A DNA stretch of 64,000 nt, taken from Pezicula radicicola (taxonomy: Eukaryota; Ascomycota; Leotiomycetes; Helotiales; Dermateaceae). The stretch lies in the NCBI GenBank assembly GCA_003008705.1, contig PDUO01000024.1:313120-377119 (forward strand), written 5' to 3'. This document shows, piece by piece, positions 34,505-44,814 of the stretch. The notes under the pieces were generated by a model. It did no database searches, was not told the DNA's origin, and saw only the letters and a program-made list of their open reading frames with translations. The translations under genes and the position numbers were made by a program. Position 1 is the first letter of the stretch. The number at the start of each line of letters is the position of its first letter.

Positions 34505-35288
34505 TTTGGTACTGGAAGTTTCTTGTTTTCAAATTCGAATTTGGGTTTAATAGACTAAGATAAAGGGTAATCAGTCAAGCTGCCACGAAAGAGAAAGAAG
34601 GGAAAGGTAAATGAGCTTTAGGAGTGTATAGGCAAAATTAGCATATTTGCAGAGTTATATACCTATCTTAATGATTTTCAGCTGTATGTGTTGCGTACTT
34701 GATTAGGCAGGTCATTGAATTAACCTAGCTGACGTTGTAATTATATGGGGCTTATCCAATGAAGATCGTGGTCGCTTAGCCATACGCATTACTTAATAGC
34801 GATATTAGCGAATGAGAGTCTTGATGTGAGTCACAAAAAGAGGCACAGCTGCATGAAATATAATTGAAAATTCCTGTTATTGCCTTTGCCATTTCCTTGT
34901 TATTGACCCGTTCTATAAGTGTATGACCCCGAATGTAACCTGTAGGTGGTTGTAGAGATGAAGTTACTAGTTAAAAGTTCCACATAGAGTAAAAGTAACT
35001 AGACTAGTGAGAATATCGCCCCATGCCATGGTATTGCATATCGTCTAATGAATATTTCTTATTCATCAGAATATTGCCAATAGAAAAAAAATCTGAAGAT
35101 CTGGCATTTTTCTTTCAGTTAGCGGTTTCTTTTTTTGCTGGAAGTGTAATCTAGTCTTACCTAGAAAAATGCTGCAATGATGAAAGCAACTAAGAGTTGT
35201 GTCTATTTGACGTCTTCGTTGTGATGAATCTTGTGAGTGGAGCAAATCCCAAAAAAGCCTCTTTCATTGAGGGAAGGATTGTGCACTC
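34505..35288. other. Intergenic region
   Basis: AT-rich spacer upstream of the hydrolase start and downstream of the BTB gene. No gene or clear element seen. Confidence 0.5.
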
Positions 35289-36096
35289 TTAGATTTCGCC
35301 GGTGGTCTCAAATTCTTTCAATCCTCTGCATTCTGAGCCTGCGCCTTCACCATGAAAATGGTATTCGGTACAGAAATTGTCAATTGGGCATATTTGTGGT
35401 TCGTGTTCGAAGTCATCTTCGGCTTGGAAGAATCGTACTACCAATTCATCTTTGAAACCTGAGCAGAAACTATTGCCGACGGCTTGGTACACACCTGCAC
35501 TGTAATCAAGTCTCACTAACGTAACCATTAGCTTGCGGAGGATTGAGTCAGGTCGTGTATTTGAATAGACATAATTGACTGATTGGGGTGTAAGGCGATC
35601 AGTATCAGCGTTCCAAATTTGAATGATGGCATCCATAGCATCATTCTTAAGCCGCGGCATCTGGAGTTTATCGGCAAGCACGAAGAGTCGTATGAGTAAG
35701 AAGTAGCCGCCATTAGGAGAATCTGATGAAATGGCACATATACCACTTGGTGAGAACTCTGGAATGCAGATTATATCGTGATAGACCCAGTAAACCATCG
35801 TCCGAACAAGGAGTGCGTCATTTTCTGGAAGCTCGATAGATTTGTCCGATAGATGCTTCCCCTGGTCTTCGCAAGCCTTTCGAACAAATGTACTAGCTTC
35901 GCAAATAAGCTTCTTGTGAACAATGACTGGGCTCTCGCCTTCGCCGGCAAGAATTCTGACGGTTTCATCAAGGGAACTTCAAGACAGATTAGTCAGCGTT
36001 GTTAATTTACCGGCTGTGGAGAGGGTCTGCATACCTGTAGATGCGTTGCTTCTTGTAAGGTCGTTCTTCAGGACGTGCCTCAGTTTTGGGAACCAT
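35289..36096 (-). CDS. BTB/POZ domain protein
   Basis: A 249-aa protein of the small fungal BTB family. Exon 36096-36035 (MVPKTEARPEERPYKKQRIY) joins exon 35976-35289 over a 58-nt intron whose donor is GTATGC and whose acceptor is AAG, with a CTGACTAA branch site 15-20 nt upstream. The BTB core is visible: SPVIVHKKLICEASTFVRKA, ELPENDALLVRTMVYWVYH, and LADKLQMPRLKNDAM. The last ~80 residues are acidic and Cys-containing with no known domain. Such proteins often act as substrate adaptors of cullin-3, a gene present at 16-18.8 kb, but this one has no second domain that would name a substrate. Confidence 0.82.
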
Positions 36097-36799
36097 CTTG
36101 ATGCAAGATTGGTGTATGGTGATACGGATGAAGGTCGCTGATCGTTGTTGATGGGACCTTCGTGATGTGGAGATGTTTTAGGATGAAAGATGGTAAGAGA
36201 TATGACTGCCACCGAGATTTTTTGGCTTGAGGTGGTGGCAAGTGCCTGGAGCGAAAGGTTGAAAGTGTTGGATCAGTAAGATATGGAGGACGTAGGTGCA
36301 AAGGTGAGTTAATGTTTAGTGTCGCTCCTTCCACGAACTATTTTTCTTGTCTGCTCGGGCAGATCGAATCCAGAGGCCTTGAAAACACTTTTCTAGAACC
36401 TTTGTATGGTTACGCAGAAGTCCAACTAAAAGGTGAGTTGGTAGCAGAGATCAAAGCCGCGAGATCAAAGCCGCGACTCTAGGAGGTCTTTTCGCAGCTT
36501 AGGATTGAATGTAAAACCTGAAAGGTTGTGAAACTCAGCGACGGGCTCGAGAATTGAAGAATTTTGGGTTTTAAGAAAGATTACACGAACTTGCGTTGCT
36601 ACTAGAAGAATAAGAAGGGAAGCAGCTAGCTTAACGGTAACTTATATTCAGAAGTGAATACAGATGCCAAAGCCATAGCTCTTACAAGATCTCTGTAACG
36701 GTTTTCACCATGTCCCTTATTCCATAAAGCGTCAAATATGTACGGATAACGGAACCATAAGCGAGGTCAATATTTTCTTGCTGAATAAAAACATTGATT
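36097..36799. other. BTB gene upstream region
   Basis: Contains a perfect 14-bp tandem duplication (GAGATCAAAGCCGC twice, about 36446-36473). No gene seen. Confidence 0.5.
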
Positions 36800-36929
36800 C
36801 ATTCTTTCATTCCACCTGTACCGTGCGCCTCACGATCGCTGTCCTTAGATCCACAGGGTCCGGATTGTAGTGGTCTTGAGGTGGGTATGCCGGCAGCTTG
36901 AGAGAACCATAGGGCTATACAACCATTTG

Positions 36930-37760
36930 GTGGTTCATTGTGTCTGGCACTACCACCCTGCTCACGCTCACCTCTCAGGACCACACAGTCGAAATGCTGC
37001 GTGGTGAGTCACTGGTAGAATGGACTTCTAGCTTCGCTTCTCGCGATAACTTCAATGGATAAATTCGTTGATCAAATTCAAATGAAGGATATGGCAAAAG
37101 AAGTTTGGGTCCAACATCCTGAGCCCCGAAAGGATGTGTACTAATCCTTCCTGGCAACTGTGGAAGCGGAGTTGAAAAGTCAAACCGGTAATATGAAGCC
37201 TACGTGTTATCTTGACAGGAGATTCCGACGCAAAGAGCGCCTGCAATCTCTACTGATCTCTGATATCTATTAAGGATCGATCATCCAGCTCCAGAGAGGC
37301 ATCGGCTAAAGTAGTTGAATCATCGAATACTCCAGAAGAAAAGGTTATAGAGCGGATTCAGCCTGTCCATAACCAGCTTGGGAGTAGGTCTATGTAATGT
37401 CCCACAGAAGATGTAGTTCATTCGAGGCCGTGAACAAATTTTGACGGCGATTTAAGCTCCACTAGTTAACCAAAGGCTGCTTTCTATGTACGACTGAAGA
37501 ATAGCTATAAAGCCTCTTAAGCGATCGGAATTGAGGGAGAGTTCTCGTTCCGAATATCTTTCTATATACTCCACGAGTAACTCCATCGTGGGGTGTGGGT
37601 TGACAGATATATAGTGATTAGATTTGAAGATTGACCTGCAACACTGATGTCCTAATAGATGCTCTAAGAAATTCCATTCTTCAGTGTGCAACAGTCAGGA
37701 GCATGAGTTACAAGCACAGTCGAAATAGACGTGAGAATCCGCGAAGAATAATTTTGACTG
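36930..37760 (-). pseudogene. Decayed HET-domain-like gene relic
   Basis: Read from high to low coordinate, fragments resemble the C-terminal half of HET-domain proteins. IERYSERELSLNSDRLRGFI (about 37580-37490) matches the usual 'Y-S-x-R-x-L-t-x-x-S-D-x-L-x-a' segment. A nearby frame gives SPSKFVHGLE, stop, TTSSVGHYIDLLPSWLWTG, stop, which resembles the '...ALLW...PSWSWAGW' motif. Both stops are TGA where a Trp (TGG) is expected. More coding-like pieces follow, such as SGVFDDSTTLADASLELDD and, after a frameshift, GAQDVGPKLLLPYPSFEFDQ. I find no intact HET core upstream. The identity is an inference from short motifs. Confidence 0.45.
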
Positions 37761-39409
37761 ATAATTGAGCTATATGTTGAATTGTTTGTGGGTACAGCTG
37801 GTCTAAAAATCATTCTACCATTAGCTGATGATATGCCATTACCATTTAAATCAGTAAAGTACTGCGTGATGACGTCTTTGCGATGCATCCTTGGACTGAG
37901 TATTTATCTCTGAGTATTCACAGAGCAATTTAGCGAACTTGGGAAAATTGGGTGGGTAAGAACGTTCTCAGACATATTCTATGATCTAGGATCTATGTAG
38001 ACAGACTAAAAGGTTTTAAATCAGAATAACGCAATAAATCGACCAGAAAAGAAAAAAAGAAAGAAAAAAAGAACTCCTAGCTCACATATAGACGGCAGTA
38101 GTCGGCAGATTCTCTACAACTCTACATATTGTCGAGACAGTCCTCAGCCCAAATTTAAATACTAAGAATATAATTTCCAAGGCCTTAGCCTAGCTTATAA
38201 TGTTCAGCATTTGCTTAGTACTCTTGGAACTTAGACACCAAAAGAACTTCTCTTGGTTATCTCTACAAATACGGTTGTTCTATCGGTAAGCATATACTAA
38301 GCAGATGAGTTCGGGTCAATAACATCGCTTAGTTCTACTGTAGAATTAAGTATGTAGTTTCCGAACACCCAAACTTAAGTTTTGAATGGCTTAGTTTATG
38401 ATTACTAAATCATTAAAATATTAAAGAAAAGTTTACCAAGCTAACAGCTAAGAAAACTGCCCTACGAAAATATGGTGACAATAGCCTCGTGCACTGTGTT
38501 CCTCATTAATAACAGTTATAGGACTGGTGAGCAAGGAGGCTAATAAATCACCTTTGAAGAGGAACTTACTTGCGCAGCCCGATCTTGAGAAAGTTGCTTC
38601 CATTATCAAGAATTTTTGGACAAACCATAGTAATGTTTGTATACGTGCTCTACTGCTTGTACCTATGATTATAGCCGCCATTTACATAATGAGAAGTTTA
38701 GAGTACTATTATTATGTTCTTAGCCAATTGTTCAAATGAATTATTCGAAATTCTGTACCGTTACGTTGCCGGAGGGCCGAAATCCAAGTGTTTTCAGTGA
38801 AAAAGCGAGTTAACTGCAGTGACTGAACCTTCCAAGTAGCGGGGGATCAAGCGAAACCCGTTCAGCAAGACGACGTGCCAAGAAATCCACGATGCAGCAA
38901 GAATTTAAAAGTTGTCCGTGCTACCCTGTAACGGTTTGATGTATGGAGCTTAGATAGTGGGTTTCCACTGGATTGTTTAGCTCCACCCAGCCTTCCAAAA
39001 GCATAAATTCAGCCCATGTTGTAACTTTCTAGACTATTTCGGAGAGTCCCGTGGACTATTTCTTAATACATTTTGTCAAATCAATACTTAGATAGGCCCT
39101 GGCATCTGAAATACTAGTACTGTAAAGCCGTGGGTCCAGGTGGACACGAGCAATACAAGTATGCTATAAGGAGGATTGCCAAGGTTGCATTATACGTTCT
39201 GACTCTGTAGTCACCGTTTAATTATAAATTCATAATTCTTTTGTTGGACTTCGGGGCCACAGGAAATCCGAAGATACTGCAGTATATATACCACGAGGAG
39301 CCTTCGAGTAATTCTAAATATCCATCTTGCATTCATTCATCATCATAATCATATCCTGCTCAATAATACCTACTAACTTCGGACTTCTTCAGAAAAACAA
39401 AACAGCAAA
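37761..39409. other. AT-rich gene-poor region
   Basis: About 1.6 kb with stops in all frames apart from short ones without a start or known domain. A TATATATACC motif at about 39283-39292 precedes the SDR gene and may be its TATA box. No RNA gene seen. Confidence 0.5.
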
Positions 39410-40609
39410 ATGCCCACCTACGATGTCAACGATTTATTCTCAGTCAAGGACCATATTGTGGTTATTACAGGAGGAGGTTCTGGTTTGGGAGCCATCATGG
39501 CAATTGCCCTTGCCGAGAATGGAGCTTCGAAAGTCTTTATCCTTGGCAGAAGAAGTGATGCTTTAGAGCGAACTGCAAGCAGTGTGGTAAGAAAGCTTAC
39601 TTGTATCATATTTATCCACACCCTACTATTTTCTCAAGACATCGAGGGGAGAGATGGATTGCGTCAATCTTTTCATTCTTACTTGTGATTACAGCTGGAT
39701 CCAATTGTAAGGGCAATTTACGGAGAAAGCAACTACAATACAAACCTCAAATGATTTTGGAACTTAACTTTTATAACCGCCAGCTAATTTCACACCAGTC
39801 AACTGGAAACATCATTCCAGTCCTTTGCGACGTGAGCTCGAAAGAATCTCTCGCCGCCGCCGCAACAACAATCTCCCAGCAAACCCCTTTCGTTAACACC
39901 GTAATTGCCAACTCCGGTATCACTGGACCCGTGGTCGGTTTCCTACCACGTCCCGAAGGAACCATAGAAGAAGTACATAAGCAAGCCTGGGCGGTTAACG
40001 CCTCGGATTACACATCAGTTCTCGACGTCAACGTGATCGGAGCCTACAATACCTTCTACGCATTCCTTGCGTTGCTTTCAGCTGGAAACACACATCCTGA
40101 TAGTCCTGGCAAGACTGGTATTTCCCAGAGTCAATTCATCGCTACGAGTAGCTGTTCGGCCTTTCAGAGAGAGGAGAATCTTAATCATATGTATGGCATT
40201 AGCAAGGCCGCTGTTGTTCATATGACTAAGATGTTATCGACTACTTTTGCACCATTTGGAATAAGGGTCAATTGTATTGCACCAGGGATCTTTCCTTCTG
40301 AGATGACATCAGTATGTCCTCTCGATGCTCTCATTCCACAATATAGTCACTAACTGGGCCAGAAATTTGAAGAAACCAAGCAAATCCCGGGGAACATGCC
40401 CAAGGAACAGATTCCATGCATGAGAATGGGGACCGCTAAGGTTCGTGATATTTTTAGTATACTCTCCGGAAGTCGAATTCTGACATGCAAATTTCTAGGA
40501 ACTTACTGGAGCAATCTTATTCTTGACTAGCAGAGCTGGTGCGTACGTGAGCGGAAACGTTCTCCTAATGGATGGTGGAATGGTCGCCGTCGCCAATGGT
40601 TCCTATTGA
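39410..40609 (+). CDS. Short-chain dehydrogenase/reductase with a microexon
   Basis: An NAD(P)-dependent SDR of 296 aa in five exons: 39410-39586, 39695-39706, 39799-40311, 40363-40440 and 40499-40609. The cofactor motif is VVITGGGSGLGAIMA; the active site is Tyr195-x3-Lys199 in MYGISKAAVVHMTKM with the Ser in FIATSSCSAF. The second exon is only 12 nt (LDPI); with it ASSV-LDPI-STGNIIPVLCDV reads as a normal SDR, while either flanking intron alone leaves stops or extra residues. The C-terminal exons supply RMGTAKELTGAILFL and GNVLLMDGGM, as in many fungal SDRs. A TATA-like box lies about 120 bp upstream. Substrate unknown. No cluster partners are recognisable next to it. Confidence 0.85.
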
Positions 40610-41361
40610 TTGCCTTGACCTCATATATGAGACTAGGAGAAAGAATTTTCGTTATTAGGGGCGATTGCGCTCAAAAGATACAGTTTCGGATCTCTAGTTT
40701 CTTCTGGCAAGTAATACATAGAAACAAGTTAAGATATTTTTTTAGACTGTGCTCTTAGTCAAATAGAAGTGTTTAGATAAGTCCATGAGCTACCTGATTT
40801 ATGGAATTAGTATGTATTTTACTCTTGTAACTCACTTGAATTGAGTGCTTCAACGCTAAACAGTGAGAGGTTTCCGAAATTAACAGATTCATAAACTTGA
40901 TGGAAGCCAGCCTAAATGTTCAGTGTTAATTCACTTCTTCAAGTCTACTGTAGTTCTGGTTTAGAGGTAGTAGCTATGGCGACGCTCTCGTGTAAAACTA
41001 GCGAACATCTCGCTTGGAGCAAATAGGGGGGCTTAGCGCTTCAACCAAAGAATATCTTTAATTAGTCATATATTCCAATACTGAATTTAAATAGCGTGGG
41101 CTGTTATTCTCTTTTACTATTGTTATAGATCGTCCTTAGAAAATATCTGTACAAGTTTGGTGGTGGAGACCAATCTGCAAGCAACCCCAAACTCATATCT
41201 GCTAGGACAGCACCCACCAATTTCAATGCAAACCCCGAAGTTGTATCACCATAATCTACAATTTACGCAATATGACTAGATTATTGGAAATTTTCTCCTA
41301 TCATCATCCTTCACTTCTTTCATTGCTTCACCATACATAATCCCATGAACATCTAACATAG
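40610..41361. other. Convergent intergenic region
   Basis: AT-rich stretch between the 3' ends of the SDR and HET genes. No gene seen. Confidence 0.55.
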
Positions 41362-44300
41362 TCAGTTTAGGACAACACGCATATCGCGGCGGAAGAGTCG
41401 GATGTACTTACAAGCATCACCTATAAGTAAGAAGCGATCGTGTTTGCCGACTTGTCGAAGTATGAAAGGAACATTTCCACCACTGAGTATAACAATGATG
41501 TCCCCGACGTGCACACCTCCAACCTCCGAGCAACCAGGAGGGCTCACGCCAATATACCCCTTTTCAGTAACTACCAATTCATAATCCTTGGTAATGGTGA
41601 GATTTGAGCCTAAAAGTACTTTTTCTCGGTCAAATAAGGTTTGTGCGAGAGCGGATGGCTTGATGGGTGTAACTTCGGGCTTTTCTTCTGGCTGATAGAG
41701 TTCAGACAGTGCATCTTTGGTATCGATCTCTTCATTACTAGCTCCCGTGATGTAATGGTGTAGGAACGGAGCATGGAGAGCATGCATGAGAGCATCAACT
41801 TTGAGTCCGCCGCTTGGATATTCCGGGCTGCGAGGTTGGATATCGACAACGGCTTTTTCCCAATTCGAAAATGTTTCAAGCCATGTCAATCGATCTAGCT
41901 TGAATTTTGACCTCTCGGGACCGTTATTTTCGACCGGCTCCCTTTCAGTTTGATGCTTATAACCTCCGACAACGCTTTTGACAACATCGACAACAACTCC
42001 TCTGAGGAACAGGATTCTGCCGTCTTTGGAGAATTTTGCGCCTGAAGCTTTGCTTCCTCCAGCCGAAAAATCTGGTACCATCATCCAATCGTGTCTTAAC
42101 CTTTGAGCTCCCATACCCAATCTATGTTGAGTACCCCAGTAAGGAACCCAAGAAGGCAATGGCGCTGATTTCTTTCTCAGTCCTGGATCTAGACCCATCC
42201 AGTATTCTGCCCAAGTTGCAGCAGTGTCCATGACGCCACCGCATAAAGATAGTAATAGAAGATCATCACTATGCTTTATTGTTTCCTTGGCTGCCGTTGT
42301 AAAGACTTCCATAATACTTTTCGAGTAATTCGGTACAATTGTTCTGGGTGCAGATTCTGTCAAACCCAATGCGGCATATATTATGTCTCTTGGATCAGAA
42401 GCGGATCGAGTTCCCAGTGTTTCGACGTAGTAAATAAACTCGTTTGGTACTGGCGTATATATCCATTCTGGGTTATGACGACGTTGACGTTCCTGGCGAA
42501 TTGCGGCAAGCATAGCGTACAGGCCTCGTTTCATACCTGGTGTTAAAATTGGAGTTGATAGTGGAAGATCCACGAGAGAAAGTCTACGGATGGCATCAAC
42601 ACCAGTCCATAGGGTCTCGAAAGTGATAGAGCACATCCCTCTGTGCAATACTAAGCTTGATGGAAGTATCGCCTCTTGAAAGATCCACACACGATGCCAC
42701 CAATCATGATTTACAAACTGGTCAACAGCTTCGCTGAAAGCTTGACTCTGAAGGCACTTCAAGATCCTGTAAAATCTTGGATCTCCATCTGGAGCGCCAT
42801 CATTGCCACGTATTGGTGTAGTTGTGCCATTTAGTTCAGCCCAGGCAATAAACTCTTCGAAATCAAACGAGTCGGACCCAAGCTCATTTAAAATGTCCAA
42901 CGTGTTGTCGTCTGGATTGGATGAGCCAAGCCAAGCGATTACTTGCTGCGCAAGAGAATAGATATCTCCCATCATACCTACTTGATTATTCCTATCTTCC
43001 CAATTAGACTGATCAATACAAAGCGCGTCGATCCAAAAATATTTACTGTCACCTCTATCACGTAAACAACGTAGTGCAGAACCGAGATGCTTGGTGATCA
43101 GAACAGACATTTTGTTCACAGTTATACGCTCCGTAGAATCCTCGAAACTCTGAAGGAATTTCGTTTTTCCTGGGGCCTTCTTTGATAAATCACCTATCAA
43201 AGGCCACCCGGACACATCGTCGCCTGGATGGAAGGAGGTATAATGCATCGCTAAGGCACCTAGTTGCGGTCAGAAGTGCTAATTTTCAGTAGGGAAACAT
43301 CTGTTAAGATTACATACTGCCGTTGCCCCAAGTGTATGACAATGCTTTAAATCTAGGCATGGAATCCAGATCTTTGACAACCAGTTTACAGCTGATATTA
43401 TCAGACGAATCTACATGGTTAAATTGCAGCAATCGAATCTCTCGAGCTTGTCGATTTACAATTGGAAGCGTGAAATTGCTGTTGCGATTCAATGTCGGTG
43501 TAAATGCGCTCAAATGGTCGTAGAGAAGAATTGCTCCCTCAAATGCGTTCTTTAGTATGTCATTGTTGAGTCGTTCGAAGTGTTGTACTTCAACTCGATC
43601 TCGGCAATTGAAGCACATCTCAGTGTTCCACACAAAACGTTCTTCCTTCTCGTCTTGTAGTTGCTGTAGGCCTGGGCGCATCCCATCAGATGTAACACAA
43701 ACGTAACCCTTGATACTAATATCGTATGTATAAGTTGGACGGCGTCCATTTCGTGGGTTCGCAGGTCCAGCAACATGAAATAACTGATACCGAGGGCGTG
43801 AAGGGTCGTTGAGTTTGAAATTGCGGAATTCACACCGAAGCGTGTTTGATGTAAGCCCACTAGATGGTGGTAAGACCAAAAGACGGATTTCCTGAGATTC
43901 TGGAGAAGTATCTACGACAGTGTAGAACTTAGAAGTATCTAGATAACGGTTTGGCAAAATCACGAATCGATCCATGAGCTTCAATTTCCCCTCAAGAACT
44001 TCTGTATTTGTGATCTCTCGCCAGAAAGCAAAGGTTTCAGCAGGCCTTCGCAACTCAAATTGCATCCAAGCTATTTCTTGGGCACTCTGCTGAAATACTT
44101 CCCCAAGGACATGACGGGGAGTGTCTGGAAGTCGGAGAAGGTGTAGAGCTGATTCGATGGCACGAGAAATAACGTGTGGTTTTCCATCTAGGAGAATATA
44201 TCCCTCGTCGTCATTCTGAACATTAACATTTTTCGTATCGAGTTCAGTAAATCCGGGTAGCCGATCAACTGCTACCGATACTAGATTGCCTTCCAGTTTA

Positions 44301-44398
44301 TCTGCTTGCGACTTGGCAGGTAATAGTTTCAGCAAAGTTATCTTACTTTCGGCATGTTTAGAAGAGCCACGAAGTTGAATCGATTTCTCGGTGAGCAT
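41362..44398 (-). CDS. HET-domain protein with two extra degenerate HET-like units
   Basis: HET-domain proteins trigger vegetative incompatibility and cell death in filamentous ascomycetes. Exons 44398-43318 and 43259-41362 (58-nt intron, GTATGT to CTAG) encode 992 aa. The canonical HET core starts at about residue 319: REIRLLQFNHVDSSDN, FKALSYTWGNGS, then ITVNKMSVLITKHLGSALRC, YFWIDALCIDQ and EDRNNQVGMMGDIYSLAQQV with VIAWLG. The first ~310 residues appear to hold two more copies of the same layout: unit 1 from KITLLKLLPA (19) with ISRAIESALHLLR (78) and SAQEIAWMQFELRRPAETFAF (~105-125), and unit 2 from QEIRLLVLPPSS (169) with ISIKGYVCVTSDGMRPGLQQL (~227) and RFVWNTEMCFNCRD (254). Both lack the ALSYTWG and ID-ALCI-Q residues. 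The C-terminal part has PSWVPYWG and no known death domain. Divergent from an AAA ATPase gene. Confidence 0.88.
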
Positions 44399-44814
44399 CT
44401 TGCTGAGGAGTAACGTCGGTTTGGAACGACTTGGAAAAAAAGATTGACTACGGTCTGATAAGATGGATGGTTTTGACCAGATTTAATAATAGCGTACCTG
44501 TTGCAGAAGAAGGAAAACTAGAAGGAGTCGAGAAGTGCCGTTTGATGGGGCGGTGCAGACGATTTTGGGGGCCGAATTGGGGAACCAGCTAATCAGCATC
44601 ATTTATTGTTCAGCTTGGTGGCTCAAGCGGCACAGCTCTAGGCATACCTGTAGGCCACCTGTAGGCTGACATGCAGGGACAAATCAATGTCACAATGCGT
44701 TTGGCCAAGTTAAATACAAAACCAGAAGATTTCCCAAATGTTCTCGGTAGTCATTCAAAATATCTTTGAGGATCACATTATACGAAACCTTGAAGTCTTG
44801 AAATCTTGACCATC
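44399..44814. promoter_or_regulatory. Bidirectional promoter, HET / AAA ATPase
   Basis: 416 bp separates the two divergent start codons, so the pair probably shares regulatory sites. A CCTGTAGGC element occurs twice in about 16 bp (around 44648-44668). No other gene. Confidence 0.55.

Noticed and set aside
38527..38739. 70-codon frame with a hydrophobic segment
   Set aside because: No ATG start and no recognisable family; low-complexity Tyr run suggests AT-rich chance sequence.
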